From Fistulifera solaris (Eukaryota > Bacillariophyta > Bacillariophyceae > Naviculales > Stauroneidaceae), in contig AP026144.1 of NCBI GenBank assembly GCA_030295235.1, positions 62,001 through 126,000 of the forward strand: a DNA stretch of 64,000 nucleotides, in the 5' to 3' direction. The notes below the pieces were generated by a model, which worked only from the letters and a program-made list of their open reading frames with translations, did no database searches and was not told the DNA's origin. Positions 10,734-20,008 of this stretch are shown piece by piece (the stretch's first letter is position 1; each line of letters starts with the position of its first letter). The position numbers and the translations under genes are program-made.

Positions 10734-12653
10734 ATGATAAACTTTATCAAAACGAACAAAACTTTCGCGAGCTTCGTGCTCTTTACTTGCATCCTTACGT
10801 CTCCTGTCGGCCGGATTGGCTGTTTCTTCGCTCCGGCGGAGATTCAGTTTGCTCTGGAGATTGTAAGTATGCTGCGCAACAGCGCAAGTATTCAGTCGCT
10901 TTCGGAGTCGGTGTGTGATTTCTACTTCGTCTGTTTGCTTGATCTGTCGCTCTTTTCGGTTCTTTGCATCATCCTTGTGCCTGCTTGCGTTGCTGGACTT
11001 GTGTTGATGCGTTTCTGCGCTCGGACCGTCGCAGAAATGGCTCTTCTGGCGCTGAAGAGTTTGTGCTCGACCATGTGGGCGTTGTTTGGTCGTCGTGCGG
11101 CTGTTTGCTTCGTTCTTTTTCCCGCAAGCGGTTGTACGTATCGTGAAGCTGTTCTCTTGGCAAAGAACACGGAGTTTCCAGTTCGTTTGGAGACTCCAAG
11201 TCTCACGTTGTTTCGTCCTGTAGCTCCGGTACTTGGCGCTACGGGGAAACCATTTGATTTGAAGCGAAAGCACCGTGTCATTTTTCGTGTGTCTTTTGTC
11301 TTCATTCTCTTTCTTGTGTTGATTGGAGTTGTTGTTGCTGCTTGTGGAGGTGCCAGATGGATCGCTACTTCCGCAGTTGGCTTGTCTTTGTTGTTGGCTG
11401 AGCTTCGTCGGTCGTCGGCAGCAGCAGCAAAGTCGTCGACTCATATTGTGCAATTGTGGGATCTCGAGACATCCAGCTCTTTCGCTCTCGACCGCATTTG
11501 TCTTGTGCGTGAGTTTGAGTTTCGCCGTCGCTCCACGCAAAGCACACAACAATCTGCTTCAAAGCAAGAAGTCCGTTCAGTCGAACATACGGTCCGTCGT
11601 CGTCGTGTTCGTCGTCGAGTTCGTTTTGCACCTGAAGACAAGTTGTGTTCGTTCGTTCTCATCAAGCCTTATTATGAGATGAGCGCAGAGGAGCTGGGAG
11701 ATTGCTACGACGGTCGCTTCATGTTGAAGAAATTCACGAACATGAAAACACAGGAAGTTGACTGGGAACGTCAATTTGAAGTGTTTCCAAGTGACGATGA
11801 ATCCGCGTTTTGCGAACACACGTACTGGAAGTTTGTAAAGCACATTCCGGCCTTTACAGAGGAGTTGTTTTTCGTGGATGAAAAGGGAGAGAGATGCCAT
11901 CCGGCTCACTGGACGGCATTTTCAAGGGGCCTTCTTTCATACTTACGAAAAAGTGGACACGTTCCTCCCGGATTTTGCTCGTGGGATACGTACGAGCGTC
12001 ATCTGGTTTGGTACCATGAGTTTTACCATACATGTATTACGTGGTATGATCATCACTTCTGCGGTTTTCCAGTCGAGCCACTGCCACAGGATGCGGAGGA
12101 AATTGGAGGAAGTTTTGACGGTGCTGATGTTGACGCTAACGCTGACGGCAAGGATTTCGGCGACGATAAAGGTGTTGACAATCGACCTGATGACTTCCTG
12201 GAAACAGAAGCAAGGTATGATCACAACTTTTGCGGTTTTCTGTTAGAGCCACTGCCACGGGACGTGGAGGATAAAGGAGGCCGTTTTGACGGTGCTGAGC
12301 TTGACAACAACGCCAATGCTGAAGGCGATGACGATAGAAGTGTTGGCTATCACGCTGAGAGCTTCCCCGGAACAGAAGCGACAGTGGAAGCTCGTGGTTT
12401 TGTTGGAAGTGGAGTTGTTGCATTGTCAATAGCAACACTGATTTTTGAGGACAACGAGGATGAGGATGATGTTGCCATTGATACCGGGGTGGAGGTGGAG
12501 GACATTGAAGATGAGGTTGTTGGTTTGGGTGAAGAAGTAGATGCGGTGACTGTTCTTCCTCCAACGAGAAAACTGAAAGCATTCGGTCCTTGCAATCGCA
12601 CCCGTCCGTACTTGGGGCGGCGTTGCAAGGAAAATGTTCAATATACAAAGTAG
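10734..12653 (+). CDS. Large membrane protein of unknown family with RVRF motif and duplicated acidic C-terminal repeat
   Basis: This is a single uninterrupted 639-codon frame. Residues 1-30 look like a signal or first membrane span. Further hydrophobic spans lie at about 65-95 and 185-225. A strongly basic run leads into RVRFAPED at about 295. RVxF is the usual docking form for protein phosphatase 1, so PP1 binding is possible but unproven. Residues of about 300-440 form a compact region rich in Trp, His and Tyr. It includes HPAHWTAFSRGLL and CSWDTYERHLVWYHEFY. Two diverged copies of a 57-residue repeat with the core CGF-x2-EPLP follow, and then an acidic tail. I do not recognise the family. 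The first 290 residues could be mis-assigned, because the opposite strand is also open there. The part from about 11570 on has the more convincing protein-like composition. Confidence 0.6.
   Translation: MINFIKTNKTFASFVLFTCILTSPVGRIGCFFAPAEIQFALEIVSMLRNSASIQSLSESVCDFYFVCLLDLSLFSVLCIILVPACVAGLVLMRFCARTVAEMALLALKSLCSTMWALFGRRAAVCFVLFPASGCTYREAVLLAKNTEFPVRLETPSLTLFRPVAPVLGATGKPFDLKRKHRVIFRVSFVFILFLVLIGVVVAACGGARWIATSAVGLSLLLAELRRSSAAAAKSSTHIVQLWDLETSSSFALDRICLVREFEFRRRSTQSTQQSASKQEVRSVEHTVRRRRVRRRVRFAPEDKLCSFVLIKPYYEMSAEELGDCYDGRFMLKKFTNMKTQEVDWERQFEVFPSDDESAFCEHTYWKFVKHIPAFTEELFFVDEKGERCHPAHWTAFSRGLLSYLRKSGHVPPGFCSWDTYERHLVWYHEFYHTCITWYDHHFCGFPVEPLPQDAEEIGGSFDGADVDANADGKDFGDDKGVDNRPDDFLETEARYDHNFCGFLLEPLPRDVEDKGGRFDGAELDNNANAEGDDDRSVGYHAESFPGTEATVEARGFVGSGVVALSIATLIFEDNEDEDDVAIDTGVEVEDIEDEVVGLGEEVDAVTVLPPTRKLKAFGPCNRTRPYLGRRCKENVQYTK
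12042..12383 (+). repeat. Tandem 171-bp coding duplication inside the 639-codon gene
   Basis: Two units start at TGGTATGATCATCACTTCTG (12042) and AGGTATGATCACAACTTTTG (12213). The period is exactly 171 bp (57 codons), so the frame is kept. Each unit runs from the Tyr-Asp-His CGF core through Pro-Leu-Pro to an acidic stretch ending in a Thr-Glu-Ala. The copies differ at many positions, which suggests an old duplication. Confidence 0.8.
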
Positions 12654-12759
12654 TTTAATTAATTTACCCTATTATTACGAAGGGCCGAAAGGTGAGAAGT
12701 GAGGACGAGAGAGCTGTCACGAGGGTGTTCGCTGGAAGCCCATCTGTCTGGATCCCGAC

Positions 12760-12790
12760 GACAGGGAATCAGACAGGGAATCAGACAGGG
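12760..12790 (+). repeat. Short tandem repeat, GACAGGGAATCA x2.6
   Basis: Two perfect copies of the 12-mer GACAGGGAATCA are followed by a partial third. It lies about 100 bp after the stop of the 639-codon gene. Confidence 0.85.
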
Positions 12791-12860
12791 ACTGTGACTA
12801 GGTACGTCTTGTCTCGAATCCACACTTCTTCGGCCATTTTTGTTTTTCTTTTATCAAATC

Positions 12861-13950
12861 AAACAATTCAATATCATTGAATTGAATTGAATTGAATTAA
12901 ATTGGCCAGGTGTGGCGAGTCGTCAACTCTCGCACTGCGTTGAAGTTAGGGGCTTTTGTCTCTTGGTAAGTTTCGTCAGATGTGCCGTCTGTGAGAACGT
13001 TTTATGTGTTGAAACGCTCGCATCTCGGTGGCTTGGCGCTGTGAGACCCCTTTCTTTTAGCTTTTAGCTGCTCCTCGTGTCAGAGCACGGCTGCGTCGAA
13101 CTCTGGGATCTGCGTTTCGTTCTTTATATCATATCAAACAATTCAATATCATTGAATTGAATTGAATTGAATTGAATCGAATTGGCCAGGTGTGGCAAGC
13201 CAACTCTCGCACTGCGTTGAAGTTAGGGGCTTTTGTCTCTTGGTAAGTTTCGTCAGATGTGCCGTCTGTGAGAACGTTTTATGTGTTGAAACGCTCGCAT
13301 CTCGGTGGCTTGGCGCTGTGAGACCCCTTTCTTTTAGCTTTTAGCTGCTCCTCGTGTCAGAGCACGGCTGCGTCGAACTCTGGGATCTGCGTTTCGTTCT
13401 TTATATCATATCAAACAATTCAATATCATTGAATTGAATTGAATTGAATTAAATTGGCCAGGTGTGGCAAGCCAATTCTCGCACTGCGTTGAAGTTAGGG
13501 GCTTTTGTCTCTTGGTAAGTTTCGTCAGATGTGCCGTCTGTGAGTACGTTTTATGTGTTGAAACGCTCGCATCTCGGTGGCTTGGCGCTGTGAGACCCCT
13601 TTCTTTTAGCTTTTAGCTGCTCCTCGTGTCAGAGCACGGCTGCGTCGAACTCTGGGATCTGCGTTTCGTTCTTTATATCATATCAAACAATTCATTGTCA
13701 TTGAATTGAATTGAATTGAATTGAATTGAATCGAATTGGCCAGGTGTGGCAAGCCAACTCTCGCACTGCGTTGAAGTTAGGGGCTTTTGTCTCTCGGTAA
13801 GCTTCGTCAGATGTGCCGTCTGCAAGTGCGTTTTATGTGTTGAAACACTAGCAGCTCGGTGGCTTGGCGCTGTGAGACCGCTTTCTTCAGCTCCTCGTGA
13901 CAGAGCACGGCTGCGTCGAATTCTGAGATCTGCGTGGTATTATCTTTTTT
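12861..13950 (+). repeat. Four tandem copies of a non-coding unit of about 275 bp with (GAATT)n tracts
   Basis: The word AAACAATTCA marks unit starts at 12861, 13136, 13413 and 13685, spaced 275, 277 and 272 bp. Units 1-3 are nearly identical. Unit 4 is more diverged. Each begins with CAATATCATT and a short (GAATT)n run that varies in copy number, then AAATTGGCCAGGTGTGGC. It continues through GCACTGCGTTGAAGTTAGG and CTTGGTAAGTTTCGTCAGAT to CTGGGATCTGCGTTTCG. No open frame survives across units. This looks like a local satellite rather than a mobile element. A partial unit may continue past 13950, where similarity fades. Confidence 0.9.
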
Positions 13951-14827
13951 TAAGTAGATTTAATAGACGGGATGCTGTTTATAAAAATGTGTCTTTCTAG
14001 TTTGATCACCGATCAAATGCCTTCTCCAATAAGATAATCGAAGCAAATTATACTATAGTAACCTATTGTTGTAGTCAGTGCGATCACAGAAGGTAAGTTT
14101 AAGAAATGCTTTGCCTTAGCAAGTCATCGCGTTCGCTATGTAGCCCATACATCCTTGTAGGTGACCCTATCTATAGTCAAGCATTCACTGATCTTGAGCG
14201 ACCGAAAAGGAAACCATTCATTCCTGCGTGCTCTCACATAAAGAAGGCCGGTGCCACGAATTATACCTGGTAGGCCTGGCCCTGTGCAAAGAGCCGAAAC
14301 TTCGCATTCGAATAGCCAGCGCGGCACTAATGTTTTGCCTCGTTCGAAGCCGGGAATGGCAAAATCGGCTTCAACTTTGCAAAGACGTAGCAAGTAGCAA
14401 GCCTCTTTAGGCTCATGAGCGAATAAGGGCGTTAGGGCGACGCATCATAAGCCAGCGGAGCGGGTGGCGGGAGAATTGATCAAAAAGACCTTTAAGAAAT
14501 AAAGCGAATCGCACGGGCTTTGTCGAAAAATTTGGTCGACTTCTTATTTATAATCCATCCACTCCCTTGATTTATGAAGGTCTTATCTTTGGTATCGGGA
14601 TTATTATCAAGAATGAAACACACGAGAAATATGGAGCGATGTTTCGGTTGGATGATGAAGGCGCCAGTGATCTGAACTGTCGGGGTTGTCTCTCATTCGC
14701 GAAGACAGACTTTATATACATTCAAGATTCTTTCTCTCGGGAACGTTTACAAGGAAAAGTTTTTTGAGACAGTTTAAACTGCTTCAAAGCTTTGTACTGT
14801 GTAATGTTCCTTTTAACAATACGTCGT
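13951..14827. other. Gene-poor stretch after the 275-bp satellite
   Basis: I see no supported gene. A 66-codon plus-strand frame at 14567-14767 has no recognisable feature. One TACCTGGTA motif lies at 14264-14272. Confidence 0.4.
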
Positions 14828-15173
14828 GAAGGCACCACTTTTCCAGATTTTCTGAAGTGGTAAAGAGGTGAAGGCACCACCCACGCACACTCTCAGATTT
14901 TCTGAAAACGTCCCTGGTTTTCTGGTACCGTACCTGGTACCGGTACGGTACCTGTGAACGTAAGAATGAGACATGAGACACCTTACCTGGTACAAGTACG
15001 CCCAGATTTTCTGGCCACTTGAAAAACATCGCACGCACAGCCGCACAACCTGATTTTCGGTTGAAGCGCCACCACTCCCCCAGATTTTCTGGGTACGCGA
15101 AGAGTTTACACCCGCAGATTTTCTGTGAGTGTAAAAGCGCCAAATCGACTGAATTTCTGGCAATGTGAAAAGT

Positions 15174-15245
15174 GAATGCAAATGATCGTCAAATTTGCAT
15201 TCTGACTTGAGGAAATTAGGAATTAGGAATAAATATCAGTATTCT
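15174..15245 (-). repeat. Inverted copy of the 70-bp block at 3964-4036
   Basis: The plus strand reads TGACTTGAGGAAATTAGG and continues into AATTAGGAATAAATATCAGT, the reverse complement of the block at 3964-4036 with only a few mismatches. It sits between motif copies of array B, as its partner sits between motif copies of array A. Confidence 0.85.
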
Positions 15246-15282
15246 ACCTTCAAAGATTAAACAGCACCTGCCCAAATGTTTC

Positions 15283-15298
15283 TACGGAGTACCTGGTA
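15283..15298. promoter_or_regulatory. Composite TACGGAGTA / TACCTGGTA site
   Basis: The two dispersed 9-mers of this window overlap here by two bases: TACGGAGTACCTGGTA. The site lies about 300 bp upstream of the S33 peptidase start, within array B. A similar composite with the other order is at 47250-47265. A regulatory role is inferred only from enrichment and from the lack of coding copies. Confidence 0.35.
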
Positions 15299-15596
15299 CG
15301 TAGTACGTACGAGGTAGTACAAAGTATGAGAACGAAGAAACCACTCTCTCAGATTTTCTGGGACATGAAAGCTCTAACCTTACTGTTAATGATTTGACAG
15401 AAATCGGGGGATGCTGCGTGTCATCACGTGAATACAAAGTAAAAAAGGCGGCCGCGCAGCAGCACATATATTCATTTTTATCTTTTTCTACGTTTTGTTG
15501 CTGTTATTGTGCCCCACAAAAGGTCCGTTTGCTTCTAGTTAGTTTATCACATCTTTCTTCATTGTTTCGTAATCTGTCGTAATCAATTTACATGTC

Positions 15597-17573
15597 ATGA
15601 AGATCCCTTTTCTCTTGTTTTTGACGACTCCTCCTTCTTTGCCGTTCTCTTCAACAACTAGTCCTTCGAGTACGAGCGGCTTCGCAACAATCACATCCTC
15701 TTCTTCGCCTCTGGACAAACGCTGCGTCCGATTATCCGAACGAATTAACGGAGAACCGCGTGAGATACGAAAAGAAGGACAAACGGGCTGGAACCACAAT
15801 TTACCGACGGAAAATTCGTCCTTCTGGGGAAATTCCGAAAGTCAGAACGACACTACAAACGATTCTTCTTCTTCCGCACCGTTGCGAACGGGTTGGTTGC
15901 ACAATACCGAATCGCCTTCCGAGAAAGAAGCACAACAACAAAAGCAACAATCATCAACACCGACAAATAAAGCACGGCAAACACTCGAATTGGCCATGAA
16001 GCAACAACGACGACAGCATCAAATTGTGCAACCTCCAACCTTTTGTGCGACAAATGATGCGAAACTCGTCATGGTGACGGAACATGTCTTGCGTGTGCCA
16101 CTGGACTATGATAACAACAGTCAGAAAGATTTGATACATGTGGCTTTTACTATTGTTGAGACGATTGCGGATGCACAGGACTATCAAATTTTACTCGAGG
16201 AATCGAATCCCAGCAAACGAGCGGACTGGTATGTACAAAATGCGGCCATGAAAGATGCCGATCAAATGCTCTTATATTTGCAAGGAGGACCGGGATTTGG
16301 AGCACCGATTCCCGCGGTGAGTCTATCATTGAGCAGCACCGGTTCGTGGTTGGGAGCGGCTTTGTCAAAATACAATCGGATTGTCTTGATGGATCAACGT
16401 GGAACGGGCAAATCATCACCCGTCACGAAACAATCCTTGGAACTTTTGTTTCCGGAGTATCTCAATGATAAACACAGCGCTACGCAAGAAAGTGCTCTTG
16501 CTCCAGTAGCCGGATACTTGACGCAATTCCGGGCAGATCAAATTGTCAAAGATGCGGAAGAAATTCGGGATGCACTGTTGTTGCCCACGTCTGACGAATC
16601 CACACCGCGTCCTTGGGGAGCTAGTTTGGGACAATCGTACGGTGGATTTTGTACCCTAACGTACTTGTCGCAAGTCACTCATCCACCTCGAGTGTGTCTT
16701 TTGACAGGAGGTATACCGCCTGCGTTGATGCCGACCGACAAAGTTTACGCGAGTTTGTGGCAGCGTGTCCGACAGCGCAGTCTATTGTATTATGGCATGT
16801 ATCCAGGCGATGTGAGATTAGTGAAACGATTGGTGCAAGCTTTGCTAAACAAGCCGGTGCCTTTGCCCTCGGGCGGTGTATTGACGGCACGTCGATTGTT
16901 GCAGCTGGGGTTGAGTTTGGGCGGTTCACCGAATGCCTTTGCATCCATGCATGCGTTGTTGCAATCGGCTGTCTTATCGATGCCTAGCAACGAAGACGAC
17001 TCGATAATTTGGAATCGTACCTTTTTGAAAAAAATGGAGGTGGAACAGAGCTTTGATGATCATCCGATTTACTTTTGGTTGCATGAATCGATTTATGCTG
17101 ATGGACAGGGAGCTACGCGATGGTCCGCACATCGGCAATACGAAAAGTTGAAATCAGAGGAACCAGATGTTTGGGATTATCAACAAACGTGTCGAGAGAA
17201 CTCCGTCAATCCTGTCTTATTCTTTGGCGAAATGGTATTTCCGTGGATGTCGGAAGATTATGGCGAGTTACGAGGGGTGGGTTCTGTGGCGGAAGCATTG
17301 GCACAGAAAGAAGATTGGAAGCCGCTTTACAACATGGAACGCGTGAAGCAAGTTCTTTCGTTGACACAGCAAACTCGTTTGGCAGCGTCTGTTTATTACG
17401 ACGATATGTACGTCGATTTCATGGCTTGTGAGGCCATGTTGCAAGGGCCGCTTTCTCCAGGAAAGGCCTGGATCACTAATGATTATCAGCATTCCGGTTT
17501 GCGTGACGATGGTGCGGCCATGTTCAACAAATTGTACGGCATGGCAAAGGGAACGATTCGGACACCGAGCTAA
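15597..17573 (+). CDS. Serine peptidase family S33, proline iminopeptidase-like (alpha/beta hydrolase)
   Basis: This intronless 658-residue protein belongs to the proline iminopeptidase group, which removes N-terminal proline from peptides. Conserved parts appear in order. The oxyanion-hole motif GGPG is at about 230-233, DQRGTGKSS is at about 266, and the nucleophile elbow GQSYGG has Ser347. His632 is in YQHSG. An acid residue is expected in the YYDDMYVDF region at about 601-609. The first 170 residues are a Ser/Asn/Gln-rich extension absent from bacterial enzymes. It opens with a hydrophobic stretch (MKIPFLLFLTTPPSLPFSST) that may be a signal or plastid-import leader. Its true substrate is not shown by the sequence. 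It converges with the PC-esterase-like gene, whose stop lies about 200 bp away. Confidence 0.92.
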   Translation: MKIPFLLFLTTPPSLPFSSTTSPSSTSGFATITSSSSPLDKRCVRLSERINGEPREIRKEGQTGWNHNLPTENSSFWGNSESQNDTTNDSSSSAPLRTGWLHNTESPSEKEAQQQKQQSSTPTNKARQTLELAMKQQRRQHQIVQPPTFCATNDAKLVMVTEHVLRVPLDYDNNSQKDLIHVAFTIVETIADAQDYQILLEESNPSKRADWYVQNAAMKDADQMLLYLQGGPGFGAPIPAVSLSLSSTGSWLGAALSKYNRIVLMDQRGTGKSSPVTKQSLELLFPEYLNDKHSATQESALAPVAGYLTQFRADQIVKDAEEIRDALLLPTSDESTPRPWGASLGQSYGGFCTLTYLSQVTHPPRVCLLTGGIPPALMPTDKVYASLWQRVRQRSLLYYGMYPGDVRLVKRLVQALLNKPVPLPSGGVLTARRLLQLGLSLGGSPNAFASMHALLQSAVLSMPSNEDDSIIWNRTFLKKMEVEQSFDDHPIYFWLHESIYADGQGATRWSAHRQYEKLKSEEPDVWDYQQTCRENSVNPVLFFGEMVFPWMSEDYGELRGVGSVAEALAQKEDWKPLYNMERVKQVLSLTQQTRLAASVYYDDMYVDFMACEAMLQGPLSPGKAWITNDYQHSGLRDDGAAMFNKLYGMAKGTIRTPS

Positions 17574-17776
17574 AAAACAGCAAAATGCTAAGCTTAGTTA
17601 AGGCTTACATTTCGTGATTATATGTCGGCGAAAGAGATGTCTGTCGTGCCGCTCAGTAGTGTATGAAATTGAGTCTCAATGACAACCTTCCGTTAGCTCT
17701 TTTATCCCCAAAACCAGTCTTCTTGATGTAATGCCTCATATTCATTCGGTGGTGTGCGCCGTGTCTTTCGACTTTT

Positions 17777-19171
17777 TCACTTGATGGTGTACCCTGTGTA
17801 GAGAACATACAGCAAAAGATTGACTTCATCGTCCGGAATACCTGGCATGCAGGGATGACCATCCGGTGGCTTGGTAATCCAAGGATTATCTGCTCCAAAA
17901 TAGATACCCAAATCTCGACGTTGCATTGCTTTTAATGACGGAAGCCAGTGAGCGACACTAAACTCGTTTTTTGCCGTTATTCCTTCGGGGAACATGTTTT
18001 TCGGTTTCTTCGTGCTAACATTCCACACTAGAGCATCGAATTTCGACAATACAGGAGCCGACACACCAGTACTATTATTGAGAGGGATCTGAAAGTAATC
18101 TGAATACACTCGATTCAAAGCATTTTCGCTGAGCATTTGAGCCCGAAAAACATAGTAAACTTCAGTCGCATTTTGAAAGCGAACCATGGCAATACCGTCG
18201 TCACAACCACTTATCGTCTTATGAGGAATTTGAGTCGCCGATGGATGATAAAACGAGGCAAGATCGTTTTGGCGCGCACCATGACATCTTTTCTGTTGAA
18301 TGACGGAAATGCCTCGAATGGGCTGGCCAATTTCGGAGAATTCAATGGGCGTATTGCCGCGTTTTTTTATAGCGCTGAGCGAAATGGAGGGACCTGGATT
18401 TTTCACTTGTAACTCCGTAATATCCTCTCGGAATCCACATACCATGGCTTCCCACATTTGTCGAACATAGGATGATCCGTGTAACGCAATGCGTGTTAGC
18501 GAGTTGTTGACAGTGTCACTTGTTGAGGTAGGCCGTCGCGATAGACCCACAGGACCACCCAGTGCGTCGACGAGACTCCTTAACCGACACGGTTTTGAAT
18601 TGTTATCATGTCCTAGGTTCAAGACAAGTTCGTAATCCGAAGCCTCTGGTTTGTCGTAATCAGGTGGATGAGCGCAATTGTACCGAGCTTTCATGACATA
18701 ACAAGAGTAATGATCATATCGTGGTTGAACGCTGGGTAAAACAGGTAGATATGAACCCATGTTCTTTAGATTAATGATCCCTGTTTCCGAAAGGCATTCG
18801 GGAAAATTTGCTCGAATAAAGTCTAGCGAAGATTGAGGTGTTGTGTTGCCAGTGTCGTGCGCTGTATCATTGTTGACTGCCTCAATGGTAAATTCCTGGT
18901 CATCCTTTACTAGTTTCTCGTCCACAGCAAGGTTTTCTTTGTCTTTCACTTCTTTCCTTAGTTCTCCGGTTATAATCGAAACAATATTTCCATTGGCGTA
19001 CTCCTCATCAGGTTTCATAGCTAACGTCGTTTTGAGGCCGCTGTTGCTATTACTTTCGTCTTTCTGATCGACTACTTCAGCGGGTGTAAGCTGACGCCAT
19101 TGCTCTATAGAGATCCGCGTCAAGCCAAGTAGAAGAAACGCAGAGAAAGCCACAATGTTCCATCTTCGCAC
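17777..19171 (-). CDS. PC-esterase/TBL-like type II membrane protein, copy 1
   Basis: This 464-residue protein has a short cytosolic start and one membrane anchor at about 5-22 (IVAFSAFLLLGLTRISI). A variable acidic stem comes next, then a conserved luminal domain from about 115. The domain carries HGSSYVRQMWEAMVCG at about 230, which matches the GDS-x2-R-x2-WE-x3-C block of plant TBL/PMR5 acyltransferases but has Ser for the Asp. Near the C-terminus it has DGHPCMPGIPDDEVN, matching the Dx(2)H block of that family. Paired Cys residues are plentiful. Such enzymes O-acetylate polysaccharides in the Golgi. By analogy this may modify a wall or storage glycan, but the substrate is unknown. A longer paralogue lies at 22010-23926 with closely similar catalytic blocks. 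There is no intron. Confidence 0.75.
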   Translation of the reverse strand: MRRWNIVAFSAFLLLGLTRISIEQWRQLTPAEVVDQKDESNSNSGLKTTLAMKPDEEYANGNIVSIITGELRKEVKDKENLAVDEKLVKDDQEFTIEAVNNDTAHDTGNTTPQSSLDFIRANFPECLSETGIINLKNMGSYLPVLPSVQPRYDHYSCYVMKARYNCAHPPDYDKPEASDYELVLNLGHDNNSKPCRLRSLVDALGGPVGLSRRPTSTSDTVNNSLTRIALHGSSYVRQMWEAMVCGFREDITELQVKNPGPSISLSAIKKRGNTPIEFSEIGQPIRGISVIQQKRCHGARQNDLASFYHPSATQIPHKTISGCDDGIAMVRFQNATEVYYVFRAQMLSENALNRVYSDYFQIPLNNSTGVSAPVLSKFDALVWNVSTKKPKNMFPEGITAKNEFSVAHWLPSLKAMQRRDLGIYFGADNPWITKPPDGHPCMPGIPDDEVNLLLYVLYTGYTIK

Positions 19172-20008
19172 TTCACAGGGGGAGCGTCATTTGTAACATT
19201 GTTTTTGCTCTTTGCAGCGCATTCATTTCGCGCGCAAAATCAAAGAAAGCGGGCTTTGTTTTCGCCGAGAAATGGATGAAGCACTCTATCTTACCATGAA
19301 AGAAGACGCAGTGGAGCATAAATAAGTGCAGATTGAAGATGATGTTTGCGAAGCGTCGATATGTTCGTGATGATCATGATGATCTTCTTTCGATGGAATG
19401 CGATGCGCGCGAAATGCGGAGGCGGAAATACTTCGTGATTAAATCAAGTCTCGAACTCGGGCTGTGCATTTGCTATTACAAGTAGCTAATTAATTCCCGA
19501 CCGAAAGTCGCTTTCTAAGAACTGATATTTAAAAGGATCCTGTTGAATTTTATAGGTGAAGCGGTCGTTTTCATGCTGTACCAGTCGCTACAACAAAGTT
19601 TGCGGCGCTAACCTCCGTTTAGCACTTGAATGTTTTGTCCTTACGTCGACTCGAAGGATGTGAGTATCAGCCTCTTCAGTGTGCTCGCGCACACGAGTGT
19701 ATGTTGAGTCCTTCGGCTTCAACGTATTTCCCATTTTTGTTGCACGGTAAACAAAATGCGATGGATCTCTGCTATGCGCATAAACAAGGTTTGCTTTTCT
19801 TCGTCCTTGCATGCGATACTCTTTCTCTTCAAACCTTTTTTAGTCATATCAAAAGGCATTCCTGACAAGGATCAGGGCTAACAACACTAGTAGACAGCTC
19901 ACTCGTCAAAGCGCATATTATGAGACCAACTGCACTGCCGACCATCACAAAAACTCGACTTCTGAACCGTCAGTTGCTGATATATAGAAAATTCCTTCGC
20001 TTGCCAAT
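19172..20008. other. Intergenic spacer, no gene seen
   Basis: This stretch of about 840 bp lies upstream of PC-esterase-like copy 1 and downstream of PrmA. GATGATCATGATGATC near 19368-19383 is a small palindrome-rich patch. No coding frame here has supporting features. Confidence 0.45.

Larger units (their letters stand above)
14828..15370. repeat. CAGATTTTCTGG array, copy B, upstream of the S33 peptidase gene
   Basis: CAGATTTTCTG(G) or close variants occur near 14837, 14893, 15003, 15080, 15115 and 15350, all in the same orientation as copy A. Spacer words such as GTGAAGGCACC, CTTGAAAAACATCGCACGCAC and GTGTAAAAGCGCC are degenerate forms of the copy A spacers. The array is laced with TACC..GGTA palindromes (14931, 14984, 15290), which copy A lacks. 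It ends about 225 bp before the peptidase start. Confidence 0.7.

Noticed and set aside
10518-11552. 344-codon open frame on the minus strand opposite the 639-codon gene
   Set aside because: It is basic, Gln/Thr-rich and low in complexity, without protein features. It looks like the antisense shadow of the plus-strand gene, though it weakens confidence in the first 290 codons there.
13746-14000. Short open frame in the last unit of the 275-bp satellite
   Set aside because: It does not persist in the other three units and starts inside repeat sequence.
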